Source: Petrosia ficiformis (taxonomy: Eukaryota; Porifera; Demospongiae; Haplosclerida; Petrosiidae). From it: a stretch of DNA of 64,000 nt. The position numbers and the translations under genes were made by a program. The notes beneath the pieces are model-generated. The model saw only the letters and a program-made list of their open reading frames with translations. It was not told the origin of the DNA and did not search any database. Positions 21,366 to 32,854 of the stretch are shown piece by piece. How positions within the stretch are numbered: the stretch's first letter is position 1; every line of letters starts with the position of its first letter. The stretch is taken from positions 8,447,701 to 8,511,700 of the forward strand of contig OX345638.1 in the NCBI GenBank assembly GCA_947044365.1, in the 5' to 3' direction.

Positions 21366-24300
21366 ATGCATTCATTCTTCACTCAAGGAAACATGAAACA
21401 ACTGCAGAAAAGATGTGACAATAATATTCTTCTGCATATTTGTGGAAAAATCGATCCATTAAGCTATGTAGATCGCTTTGCTCTTAAGTCTGAATGTGAT
21501 GAAATACGTCAGCTCTATGATAGCAGTGATGTTGATGGTCTCTACGTAAACCTGGAAATGCTTTTCAAGTGGAGAAAGAGGAAAGGCCCTGACGCAACAT
21601 ATGGAGCACTTCTTGAAATATTCAAAAATGCAAATGATGGAATGATGACCGATTTAATTCTTGAATATACAACAAAAGGGAATATTCAGCGCTCTTTCCA
21701 AAGTGAGGATTTGAAGTTTCCTACAGTGAACAAAAAAGAAAATATACTAGAGCTAGAACAAAAGTATAGTGAAGTTACAGAGAAGTTTGGATATCTCATA
21801 GTAAATATTATAAAATCACTGGAGACATCAGAACAGCCAAAACATCTAACGACCTACCTTTCAACTGCCCACTCCTTTCACTTCGAACCACCAACCAATG
21901 ATATAAGTGATATCATCATACAAATTTCAACTTGGTTTAATATCAAATTGCTGAAACATGTAGTTCATCGCTTTGGGAGCGACAAAGACAAAGAAGAATT
22001 GATACATTATGAGCAACAGCTACTTGCTTATCTGCAACAATCTCTCTTCAACATTCCTGCAGAATCCTTTCAGAATGGTAACATCATGTCTGACGTAATG
22101 ATATGTTACTTGAAGATTCCAGATGAGGATGTCCAACTGCTGAAACTATCTGGTGAAGACACACTACAAATAGAGAAAAATCTTGCAGACTACTTGGGGA
22201 TTCGTCACGAAATGTTTAACTTGTGCCAATATCGATTAGGATGTATCGAACTTGTATTCAGCATGCCCAATACATTGTACAAGTTCATACAGCAAAGTGT
22301 GGTACCAGGTAGATTTCAAAATGAGTTGAGGTTGACTGTGGATCTTAAAAAAATATTGTGAGCACGTCCTAATTGTGTAATAATAATAATAATAAAATGT
22401 TTTTTTTAATTAAATTGTACAGGCCTTCTCATCTTGCAAAGTTGTACTCTTCAAAATTCAAACCAACTAAAAAATCACATACAGTATTTCTGACTGAAGA
22501 ATTACCTATGGTATATACATCTTAATGCATAAATTATACATCTTATTCAAAAAATGTCTTTTATAGAAACATTTTTGTTTTGAGGAGAGAGTACAAGATG
22601 CTTTTCACTTTGAAAGAGATAGAGGTGATAATTACATGTATTCATTGTGTGTGAAATTTAGATTTATTAAATTGTAATGGGATACAACATTTATATATAT
22701 ATGTATATATTTCTAGCCTGTTACTATGTTGTTGCTATGTGTTATATTTCAACTATAAGGAAGTTATAGACCGGTTTATAACTTCCCAGTTTCGCTGACT
22801 TTCGCAGACGCTGTAACCAAGGTAATAGTATAACGCATGCGTAAATTAGAAAATTGTGTGGGCGGGGCGTTGCAGAAACAACTGTTCTTAACTTCTTAGC
22901 TCGATAACTCTTGCATTTTACAAGATTCAAGATTGTAATTACTTTTACTGGTGAGTTGAAGTGTTAAGAAAGCTACAGATGTGAAATTCATGCTTCGTTA
23001 GTTGCAGAAGAACAGCAAGGCGAATGTCCCGGGCTACGCCCACACTCTGGCTAAGCTTCATAACTTCCGTATTTTTAACAGTACAGACTTTTAACTTGTT
23101 TGAATGTATAGAAGAACTTCTAAGAACGTCATACATATCAACATTATCCTTCGTTAGTTGCTGGAAGGTAGCAAGGCGAGTGTTTGAATTGAAGTGGGTG
23201 GCTAGAAAACAGTTATAAAATGGGCGTACGGTTTATAACAGAATTCTAAGCCCGCGCACTCGGGCGTGCCGCCCTCGTTGCTAGGGCTTAGAATTCTGTT
23301 ATAAACCGTACGCCCATTTTATAACTATAACATATATTCTGTTGCAGTGTTTTTGATAAGCTCATATGGCGCACCATTGGGCCAAAAAGCTACTTATTTA
23401 GCATTGCATAGTTCTCTCTTTTGGGCCAGTAGCTCAGTTAATTATGATTATATTATCACTACAGCATTAACTCTTTGTTAATTGGCTCGAGATGTAGTCC
23501 CAATTATGCACACACTATAACCATTGTAAAGCAATTTGGCCCATGCTTCAAAATGTATCAAAAACTCTGATCTGTTGATATATATGCATGCATATGTGTA
23601 GTATGTACACACAGTCACATAGCAGAGAGAGTATGGTAGTACGCATATAAAATGTAGATTATAAAGACTATGGATTGAATTAATGAGTAATACATGTCTA
23701 GCTGGTGGTTACCCTATTGATACTAGCATGACCATAAGTAGCTAATTGATCACACACATTGATTTTACCATTACAATTCATTTAAAAAGTAATGTACTTT
23801 CAGAATCTAGTAAATTGTTTTTGTTGTGGTTTCAAGTTGATTATAATAATTAGGGCTAGGATGATTAATCAATTGATCAATTGATATTGAAAATCCTTTC
23901 AATTAAGTGTGTGTTATCAATTCTAATAGACATACTTTTCAAGCATGCGACAGCAAATATTGTACAATAATTATGTAAGTGACAGGAAGCCTTTTTGATC
24001 ATCAAATGGGAGGGGTTTCCTGCATTAATTGGTTTAAGTGCTTCCTCTGATTTGAATCAATTTGAAGTTAGTGATAATCGATTTCAGAATCTTGTCCCAA
24101 TTCCCAGTTCTAATAATTATGTATATAATATACTACATAATAATATTATAACTATAACTGAATTATACATTGCTGATAAAAAAACTCAACTATTGCTTTC
24201 ACATAGATGGCATTCAAACAGAATCTTGCTGTATTGATATACATACAGGTACGTTTTATTCATTATCCATTATTAAATGACTCTTACACATAGGCGGCAG

Positions 24301-25255
24301 AACGTATGTATTTAAGATTGCTCAGTATCAGCATGATGACTCATTATTTACCATGAGGGTTGGTTATTTTTGAAAGTCAAATAATGTGCCTAAACCACGC
24401 TATAAAACTTATATCCTTCATGAAATAGCTCCTTTGATCCCTAAGAACAACCTGCTTTACAATCAGTAAACACACTATAAATCTATATGCTTTAATAGTA
24501 CTTTAATTATTGCTATGAATATTAATTAGTAGTAGGGGGAAAGGGCTCTAGTCCCTCTAAAATTAATATATATATCTTGTTTAATTTACTTTATTACTAC
24601 AGGAGTCCCGTTAACATATGCTCAAGATATTGAAAAACTAGGTGAGTATGTATATATATATATAGCATGCTACCATGGCAACCGTTTGATGTGGTTAGGT
24701 CTTATATTTTTGTATATAGACCTGTGAATCTTTAATCTATCAGCATACAATATATTGTATATAGTACACTTACAGTTCTTATATAAAACAATATAAAACC
24801 TTGGTTTAGTGTCCTCGGATGTGATATAGCCCTCGCAGGCTCGGGCTATATCACATCCTTGGACACTAAACCTCGGGTCTATATTTTTGTATATAAGACC
24901 TGTAAGTGTACTATATATATTACATATATATATAATTATATATATTAGTGTTGTTTTAGTTGAAAATAGTGAATGCTTTTTGTTATAGTTATAGTATGCT
25001 TGGTTTCTCAAACCTATAGTTTAGTTATAATTAAGGTAATATTAGGCTTACTAAAAGGGTTTTAGTTTTAGTTAACTACCCATTATTGATAATTTGTTAT
25101 TATAGTAGACATGTAATTTAGTTAACGTTTATTTAACTAAAATTTAAAATGCCTTAACTGAAAGGGGTTTTAGTTTTAGTTATAGTTAACTAAACAACAC
25201 TAATATATATATTTATTTATTTATTTTTATATTTATATGTATACATTATAGCTGC

Positions 25256-25351
<96 letters not shown>

Positions 25352-28300
25352 CATAATATTATATATATATATATATATATACATATACATGAAATTACCA
25401 ACTAAACATGATTTAACAATTGAATTTTTGATGAGGTATAAATCACAGGTAAACCTACCCACATCAAATGGTAGCATAATAATATATTATACTTAAAATT
25501 TTGATTATAACAGCTATGTATATAGTTATTAACAAACAAATGCTGTATTTTATATGTTAAATAAGTGTGTTACATATTAGCTACAATCATAATTGTATTA
25601 ATTGTTTGTTATCAGATCAATATCAGATGAAATGTAGATTCCGGCACTCCACTGTAGTATATCACTGTGAAGGAGTTCAGAAGGACCTTCCTGTGGTACA
25701 TTATAATGATGAGAAGAGAAAGAATATGCCAGTATATATTGGTATATCTGGGAAGAGGAATTCTACAGGTACATGTACAGGAGTGATACACTATGCTTGT
25801 AATAACGTTTGAAACAATAATTTTTAATTAGTGTTGTACCTATACTACGTTTTGCCTATAATACAGACACAGATATTATAGGCAACTAAAACTGCCTATA
25901 CCTATACCTTGATCTATATATACTTTTGTAGTATGATGCGTGGGTGACTTCAAAGGACTGACAGTGCTATAAATTCTATAACCTGCACTGTAGAAATTAT
26001 AGCACTCAGTATGTAGGCGGGACCATTCACCCACTAATTGAGCATACTCAGCCCATTGACCTTTGTTTATACAATAAAGAAACAAACCCAAATAATCAAA
26101 TGAAACAAGTCAAATTCAGCACTTTAAGATGTTTTGTAGAAGTTAAAGGTGCAGTTCTGAAGTCCAGAGAAGTGTTGAATGAGTCTAGGCTCCTCTTCAT
26201 TTGGCTCAGAGTACCTTGCTTCTTTAACACAAAGTATCTCATGTACTTGCACACAATAGCTTTATCATGACACTGTAGGATATTCTCAGGGATAGGATCT
26301 TCTGTCTTTCTCACACTGCGTTCATTAATCCAGGATTCAAACACTCGCACAGCCCAGTAGGTACACTTCTTCGTGTTGGCAGGAATTACGCCCTTTGCAG
26401 CTTCACTGTATTCAGATTCTTTTACAGGAGATCGAAATCTACTTGAGTTTTCTATTTCCTTCAATGGTTGCCGTTTTTTTTTTAGTTTTAAAGACAGTCT
26501 TGCCTTCTTTTGCGGAGGATCTTCACTATATACTAGATTCCATTTTACCCACCACGTGCATACTACAAACCAGTTAAAGCACCGTTTACGCTCGTACACT
26601 ACAGGAATTATTGCACTCGGGGTGTGGTCTTGAGAATGATATAGCACTCGGCTACGCCTCGTGCTATATCATCCTCTCGACCACACCCCTCGTGCAATAA
26701 TTCCCATAGTGTACTCGCAACGGTGCTTTAACTAATACGTGTTCACTGCTTTTTCTAGTATATGTTCATGTGCATCACTAATTTTTAGCACTGCTCTATA
26801 TAGCCATTTCTGTTGGAAAATGAAACTCACAAACTACTAGAAAGATGGAAATAGCTCAAATAATATGATTCTCGCTGTTGTATCAATCTTTTCCTACAGT
26901 ATAATAGTACTATAAAGTTTCACAATTTGGTCTGTAAAGTATCTGTATCTGCCCTATACTACTTGCCTATACCTATATTTACCTATACCTTGGTATAAGC
27001 ACCTATACATTTGCCTATACCACATATAGGTACAACAATAATATTAATGTATTTTGGAGGAAACTATAAACCTGATGACTGTTATCATAATGATTGCTAG
27101 GCTGGGGGTGACTCTATTGTAACAATACCAGAAAATATATACTATATTGTATCGTTAGCTTTGTATGCTAATATATAGGTATATCATGACAGCACTAAGC
27201 GATTTAAATTGCTGATGAGTTAGTTCTATTAGCTGTACCAACTACTTGGCATTGTTGTTGTCTTGTATTGATTATTATACATAGTTTCCCAACATACAAC
27301 TTCAATAAACAAACAAATAAATTATTCACTTACAGGTGACAACTCTGAGAAACCAAACAAAGCAACAGGTAAACAATTGATTATAATTGTCTATTTCCAT
27401 AACATAATGTACAGTTTTTGTCGTGAAGAACTATTTTTGTATGTTTGGCCTGAGGTTTAGTCAGTTTTTGTTTGTGCAATATGAGCTAATCTGAGCTGTT
27501 AACAGTTGTTTATAGTTACTGACATAGCTAAATGTGTAAAATGCTAAATATTCCGCTGTAATAACACAGCTATGTTTTTCCCAACATGTTAAGTAGAGTA
27601 TTATTTACGATGTATTTTAACTGATATAATGTGGTAATAGTCACAGCTTCAAGCTGATAGCAAGTGCATGAAATCCTAAGAAAAGGTAGTTAGTAGTATC
27701 ACTTAAACAATTAGAACACACTTATCAGGCTTTAATTAATATTATGCAATTTGTCCATTACAATACAGTTCTTAGTTGACAGTTGACTTGTGAACTCTCC
27801 TTTACAATTGCAACCAAATCTCATCAATATTTCTGCTCAACTAAATGTGCATGATATAATGTATATACAAGTCAATTTAATAAGGTGATTTTTTTTTATT
27901 TCAGTCTTCTCGACAAAATGTCCAACCATCACAAATTCCACATTGATGACCGGTCTCCATACAAAAAATTGTCTGGTTGCAGTAATGGGGTTACCATCCT
28001 CTGGCAAATCAATAGCTCTTCAACGGTTACTTGGTAGTGCCATCGAAGTGGAAAACAAGACAGTTGATGATTATATGCGTCCAACCACAGATGAGAAGGG
28101 TCTTTTAATGTATCCTCTCTGTATACCTGGTGGAGAACCAGGTAACAAAGTTACCTGTTCATTTACCACAAACCGTTACTGTGCTATGCTTTCTACTCTA
28201 TCACATATAGTACGTCAAGCTGACCTCAAAATACAAGATGTTATTAATGTTTTATTCACAATTCAAAGATCGTTTGATGATACTCTACTTGATCAGCATG

Positions 28301-30219
28301 TTAAATGGCTCTTAGAAGACACAGAGAAACATTTGAAAATTCTTGCTGAGCAAAACAAAAAGCTGGCAGTTTTACGAGGTGGCATAACGCTAGTAAATGT
28401 AATGGATGTTGGAGTCAGCAAAGCTGTGTATTGTTTACTGCCGTTTATCTTAGCCAACTGCCACAAATTAGTTCACTTGAAATTCTATTCTCAAAATATA
28501 GATGACGCAAATTATGAGCTACAAGCAGAGAAGTATCATCATGAAAGTGTTGGGCAATTTTTGCTGTGGATGAATCGTTTCATAGACCTTCAGATGAGGA
28601 GAAAACAGAAAGGAACTATTATGGTACCTACAATCAAACAGCAGGACTATAATGCAGTTTTCTCACCATTGGTGTTTGAGGTGTCAAATTCAGCTAAATG
28701 TACTTTAGAAGATCAAACTGACTGGGATTTTTACAGTCATTGTCTTATCTGTGTAGGTAGTGAAGAATCCATAAAACAAGGCAAAATGATGCTGCAGAAG
28801 CTTGTCGCTAGAAACGATACTTTTGGGCTTCCTCTAAAGTGGATATTTCTTCTTACATCTATGGAAAATACTATTATTATTCCTAAATCACGAATACATG
28901 AGCTTGCCTTGAATTTGGAAATGACTAACGAAGATGTTGATATATTTCTGAAACTCTTCACTGACTTTGGAAGTATTCTTTATGTACCAGTTTCTTCCAT
29001 TCTAAAAGAATATGTCATTGTTGACGTACACACATTTTGTAGCCTTCTAGATGAAGTTTTTTATCCAAAGAGTTCAGAAAGTAATGCTCAGTCTTTTGGT
29101 ATCATTACGGCAAATGAGGCAGAAAATATATTACATAGCATACATGATGATTTCATGAAGATAATCACTTCACTTGGAATGGTTGCTACAATCAACGATA
29201 CCTCTCGTATTCTTCTCAAAGATCATCAGCTTAAAGATGCAGAGGTGTGTTACTTTGTACCTTTGGCACGCACTGCACTCCCTGACACGAAAAGATTAGA
29301 TGATTCTGTTCAAATCGTTATTTCAAATGTCACCTTTCCTGTCAACATACAAGCTTGTATCACACATACGATAATGAAGTGCATTCCTTATGCTTCGCTT
29401 ATAGCTACAGAGCCTTGTAATGTGACGAAATTTAATTTTCTTCCAGAAAATGAGGGTCCGCCAATTCGTATAGCATTACTTTATCTAGACACAGAGCTGG
29501 AGCTACAAATTCTGAATGAATTCGAACATGTCCTGAAAGCAGAAACAACTGTATGTGTATGTATTGACGTAGTTAATGCATGTTGTAACGCCCTTCAGAA
29601 GAAAGCAAACCAGATTCAAGACTTAAGATTCAATATCGGTCTTCGCTGTAAAAAGAAGAATACCCACCATTGGCTTCATAGTAATGGTGAATCAGATCTT
29701 TGTGATGACTGTAAAAGAAAAGAGGACAATCCTCGTCAAAGATGTTGGATACAAGCTGTCAAAAATGTAAGAGCATAATTTCATTAAGTGTTTGGTAATG
29801 AGTGAAGATAAAATTACAATTTTTTTTATTTAGTGTGGATTAGTGAATTATAACAAAGACCACAGACTGCAAAAATGTAAGTCTTAAAAAAAATCCTGTT
29901 CACTGCTTAATTGGTTCATTATTTATGTATAGGTAAACCACTCAAACCTCAAGAAATATTAGATACAGCTAAAGAGCTAGCAAAAGATCGAAATCAACAA
30001 AACATTTCACTACTTGCATCAAAATTAGACATCCCAGTCGAAGAATCAAAAATGTTACAAGGACAACACAGTGGATGGAGACTCACAATGTCACTACTAC
30101 TCTTGTGGCAAAGCCGCAGTAAAGAAGACAACTCGAAACAAGAACTTGTTACAATTTTAAAAGAATTAGGTTATGACTCAATAGCTTTGAAACTTAATCC
30201 ACCAACCATTATGTACTAG
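21366..30219 (+). CDS. Gene D: Death - domain X - P-loop NTPase - COR-like region - Cys/His segment - Death
   Basis: Exons 21366-22357, 22423-22510, 22567-22624, 24207-24248, 24603-24641, 25616-25768, 27336-27368, 27905-29766, 29834-29876 and 29933-30219 join into 1198 residues without a stop. Residues about 35-105 are a Death domain ([20 protein letters not shown]), 130-330 domain X. Five small exons form a linker. The 1.86-kb exon carries Walker A GLPSSGKS near residue 485, a candidate DxG ([11 protein letters not shown]), then a winged-helix, COR-like stretch ([26 protein letters not shown]) as in Roco and related large GTPases. A Cys/His-rich piece (LRCKKK..HHWLH, CDDC) follows, and the last exon is a second Death-like domain. 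Likely cytoplasmic signalling NTPase with two homotypic interaction domains. Start chosen because MDPSLYV of gene B2 aligns just downstream; Met10 is an alternative. Confidence 0.78.
23212..23325. repeat. Perfect 42-bp inverted repeat with 30-nt loop
   Basis: Arm 23212-23253 is the exact reverse complement of 23284-23325. The loop is GC-rich in an AT-rich intron of gene D. In the transcript it would form a long stable hairpin. Confidence 0.97.
23345..23569. mobile_element. hAT-type MITE, family 1 (copy in gene D intron)
   Basis: Terminal repeats CAGTGTTTTTGATAAG and the inverse of CAGAGTTTTTGATACA; flanks TTCTGTTG and ATCTGTTG match at 7 of 8 positions, as expected for an aged 8-bp hAT target duplication. 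Related copies lie at 53436-53663 and 41490-41694. No coding capacity. Confidence 0.85.
23851..24112. mobile_element. Dispersed element, family 2 (TAGGGCTGGGA ends)
   Basis: Begins TAGGGCTAGGATGATTAATC and ends in the inverse of TTAGAACTGGGAATTGGG. It shares most of its length with 41039-41344 and its left part with 30561-30696. Non-coding. Confidence 0.75.
24804..24871. repeat. Near-perfect 29-bp inverted repeat, 10-nt loop
   Basis: Arms 24804-24832 and 24843-24871 differ at two positions. Flanking words TATTTTTGTATATA also recur around it. Located in a gene D intron. Confidence 0.92.
24946..25202. mobile_element. MITE with TAGTGTTGTTTTAGTT terminal repeats
   Basis: The right end is the inverse of TAGTGTTGTTTAGTT. 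The inside consists of repeated TTTAGTTATAGTTA words. It lies in AT repeats, so the target duplication is not readable. Confidence 0.75.
25257..25386. repeat. (AT)n / TATATATACATA microsatellite
   Basis: About 130 bp of near-pure alternating AT with occasional C, inside a gene D intron. Confidence 0.95.
26096..26647 (-). CDS. KIAA1958/ZMYM-like fragment (N-terminal part of a Crypton-type tyrosine recombinase)
   Basis: A 183-codon open frame. Residues about 45-60 are basic ([14 protein letters not shown]). Residues about 90-150 contain [20 protein letters not shown] and [13 protein letters not shown], a pattern I know from the conserved domain of animal ZMYM, QRICH1 and KIAA1958 proteins, derived from Crypton recombinases. 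The catalytic C-terminal half (Arg...HxxR...Tyr) is missing: the frame stops soon after. It lies on the opposite strand to gene D, within one of its introns and within an element with terminal repeats. Possibly a relic; the upstream promoter would lie in a palindrome. Confidence 0.5.
   Translation of the reverse strand: MLYHSQDHTPSAIIPVVYERKRCFNWFVVCTWWVKWNLVYSEDPPQKKARLSLKLKKKRQPLKEIENSSRFRSPVKESEYSEAAKGVIPANTKKCTYWAVRVFESWINERSVRKTEDPIPENILQCHDKAIVCKYMRYFVLKKQGTLSQMKRSLDSFNTSLDFRTAPLTSTKHLKVLNLTCFI
26574..26733. repeat. Long imperfect palindrome, arms about 73 bp
   Basis: Arms 26574-26646 and about 26661-26733 are reverse complements with several mismatches. The tip reads CACTCGGCTACGCCTCGTG. 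It overlaps the 5' end of the Crypton-like frame. Confidence 0.9.
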
Positions 30220-30560
30220 AGTACATTCATGTTGAGTTGTTTAAATAGTACTTAGTAAATAATGGTTGGTTTTTTTTTGTTTTTATTATTTTTGTATCAG
30301 CTACTTAATTCCACAAGCATATCCACTTCAATTTTCAACAACTATTTGTAATAATGTAGTCAAATCACGTTGATGACATCCTGGAAGAGGCAGTGCATCA
30401 TCAAGTGACATCACTTCCTCATTCTTTGTATATTTGTGGTTTATAAACTAAGTACACACATAACTATGATGCTGCTTTTACAATAAATAATGTAGTCAAG
30501 TGACATCAACTATCAATACATAACAAAATTGTTTAAGAGAGTACATGTATACATTAGGCC

Positions 30561-30696
30561 TAGGGCTAGGCCTGGGATGATTAATCAATCGATATTGAGA
30601 ATTCTTCTGATCATAAGTGTGTGATCATTGTATCTAATATTAATTGCTCCAAAAGACACACTTTTCAAGCATGCGACAGCGTACAATATGGAAGGA
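30561..30696 (+). mobile_element. Family 2 element, left part only
   Basis: Matches the left half of 41039-41344 up to TACAATATGGAAG and then departs. The first ATG proposed for gene E (30671) lies within it, in the conserved word CAAGCATGCGACAG. Confidence 0.7.
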
Positions 30697-32538
30697 GGAT
30701 GAGGTAAGTTCCTAATTTCAGTGTATGGATTAATCTTCCTTTTTATATTAACAAACTTTGCTCTTATTCTTTATGTGATTGACATACAATTACTTCAGGA
30801 ACATGTGGTAAGTGTATCAAATATAATACTACTGATATTAGTATCTATTTTCATTATAACATATCATTTGAATCTTAGAAGGTGAGTAGATCTATTGATG
30901 AGTAATAATTCAATTACTAATTCATTCATTCGTATTTGTGACTGTTTTAAAATATGGGATTATGCTGAATCCATTAGAAGGTGAGTAGCTAAATAGTAAA
31001 GTTGTGAGTTGAACTTAATATTTCTTAATCTCCTGTTTTGCTCTGCATCAATGAATTCGCTGACAGTTGGTAAGTGTTTCAAATAAATGATTGATAATTA
31101 TGTATATGTTTTTATATTCTAACGTTATCAATGAATATTAATTAAGGAGGTTAGTATAATTATATAGATCTATTACCTAGCTATGAGTAACATAATGTCT
31201 TTTTGATTCATGTTCATGACACAATACATGACATCTAAATCGATCAGGAGGTAGGTAATTTATTCAATTTAATTTTATGATTCATCTTGTGTCTTTTGTT
31301 TTGGCTCTTTTTTCTTAATGTGGAAATATCAGCTGGTTAGTTACTAAATATTTAGCAATTATTGAATATTGTGATAATTATTAATTCTTTTCACTATGTA
31401 TATGGTTTTCTATTCATGATAAATCAACCAGAAAGTGAGTATATTAAGTCTATAATTATAAATATATGTCTGATACCATTACTGCACTTAAGGAAGAGTT
31501 GCCGAAGTATTTGGCATGTGCATGTGATACCATCCATTTGCAAATTTGAATGGTGGAAACGAAATGACTGTTTCCTGCCAAAATAGTCCGCTGCTGTGCA
31601 GAAGATCTTTCTTATACAACCATTTTCAGCAGCAGCAGAAAGAGCTTTTTCAAAACTCAATTCTTCATTCGGACTGAGACGAGTCAACACATTGGAAGAC
31701 TATTTAGAAGCATCTATTATGCTACAGTATAACAGTGTTAATTGTTCAACTCAATTTTTCTTTGCCTCATTTTGATCGTAAACATCCACAGAAGCTTTAG
31801 GTAGTGGATGTTTGGTATATCCTGTGGTTTGTTACATACTGTAATGAAGTAGTAAATCCACCCACTTAAATCCCTCCTAATAGTGTTATAAAATGTATAC
31901 TCAAATACTTTTTTTTTCCGTTATGCAATCTTGTTGCTTGTAATCTGTACTATTACTTCAATTTACTAGGAGGTGAGTGAAATTAAAATGAATAAAATTA
32001 TCACATACCCTACAGAGAGATAGAATGTTAAAAGAAGGTATGTATGGAATTATGATTTTGTATGCTTAAGTAATAACATAAGTATCAAGAAATTTGCAAG
32101 TGTTCTCATGTTCTTTCACCATTTGAAGGATCATCTCAGCGGTAATAAGTATAGTATCAGGATGAGCAATATTTTGTACTATGTCTGTAACATCTGCCAT
32201 AATTTTTTATTTCTGTAGCTTATGAAATAGCCCTCTCTCATGGAGAAATTGATGTGGCATATTCTCGTATCATGTTACTTGGTCCAGGTGGTGCTGGGAA
32301 AAGCAGCCTGAAACGTGGACTTATGAGCAGACCATTTGATTCAAGAATGAACAGTACTATTGTTGCTGACGTTCAATCAGTACGACATGAGTGGGTCCAA
32401 GCAGGAGATCAGTGGAGGGAGGTGACTCCAGAAGATGATGTTGAAGAATTAGCTCGATTACTAGCCACTGTCTATAATAACCCAAGAGGCAGTCAAACAC
32501 ATCTCAGTTCAGAGCTCGCTACTACACTATTTTCCTAA
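30671..32538 (+). CDS. Gene E: short Roco/NLR-like P-loop protein preceded by candidate single-codon exons
   Basis: Proposed exons: 30671-30703, 30799-30807, then eight 3-nt exons at 30879, 30978, 31067, 31147, 31248, 31333, 31432 and 31970 (first base of each), 32016-32037 and 32219-32538, giving 135 residues in one frame. Each tiny exon has AG before and a GT donor after. Together they encode K,K,L,E,E,L,K,E, which fits a charged helix between EHV and RDRMLKE. The last exon has Walker A LLGPGGAGKSSLKRGL and a switch-like NSTIVAD, as in Roco-type GTPases, but ends after 105 residues, far short of a full GTPase domain. The tail and the first exon are less certain than the P-loop exon. Introns are 43-181 nt except one of 535 nt with a hAT relic. 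Confidence 0.55.
31472..31736 (+). pseudogene. hAT transposase relic (C-terminal dimerisation region)
   Basis: Across several frames the + strand reads LKEELPKYLA, then FEWWKRND..LP, then QPFSAAAERAFSKL and LEDYLEASIMLQYN. This is the order and wording of the hAT C-terminal dimerisation domain. At least two frameshifts and a stop separate the pieces. It sits in the only long intron of the gene E micro-exon region. Confidence 0.85.
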
Positions 32539-32854
32539 AATACACAACACAATTCTAGAAAGTGCACATATACATTTTACTATTGATCATATAGCACTAG
32601 TAGCATGACATAATATATTCATTATATAAAATTATATTATTACTTTTATTTATTTATATAATTATAACAGTATTTTATTTCTTTATAGTTATCAAAAAAT
32701 AACATTTCCAAAAACAATGAATCAGCGAAAATCAAATAAACAAATAAAAGCCTGTACCATGTTATTAAATACAAACACACTTTTGCTATAAGCCATACAC
32801 ACACACATGTATATTAATGTGTTTATAATTTTATTGTAATGTATACAAGACAGT
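32539..32854. other. Convergent spacer between gene E (+) and GRL1 (-)
   Basis: 316 bp, AT-rich, must hold both polyadenylation regions. AATAAA-like words occur on both strands (for example AAATAAAC near 32745). No other feature. Confidence 0.4.

Larger units (their letters stand above)
25833..27036. mobile_element. 1.2-kb element with 12-bp perfect terminal inverted repeats carrying a Crypton-like ORF
   Basis: Left end GTTGTACCTATA (25833-25844), right end TATAGGTACAAC (27025-27036). Subterminal regions also mirror each other (TTGCCTATAC words). The ORF at 26096-26647 and the palindrome at 26574-26733 lie inside. Target duplication not clear. Confidence 0.6.

Noticed and set aside
26373..26633. 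+ strand frame opposite the Crypton-like ORF
   Set aside because: Shadow of the - strand frame, composition of an antisense translation.
32108..32135. Additional 13-nt exon in gene E (GATCATCTCAGCG)
   Set aside because: Including it breaks the frame into the P-loop exon; joining 32037 to 32219 directly keeps it.
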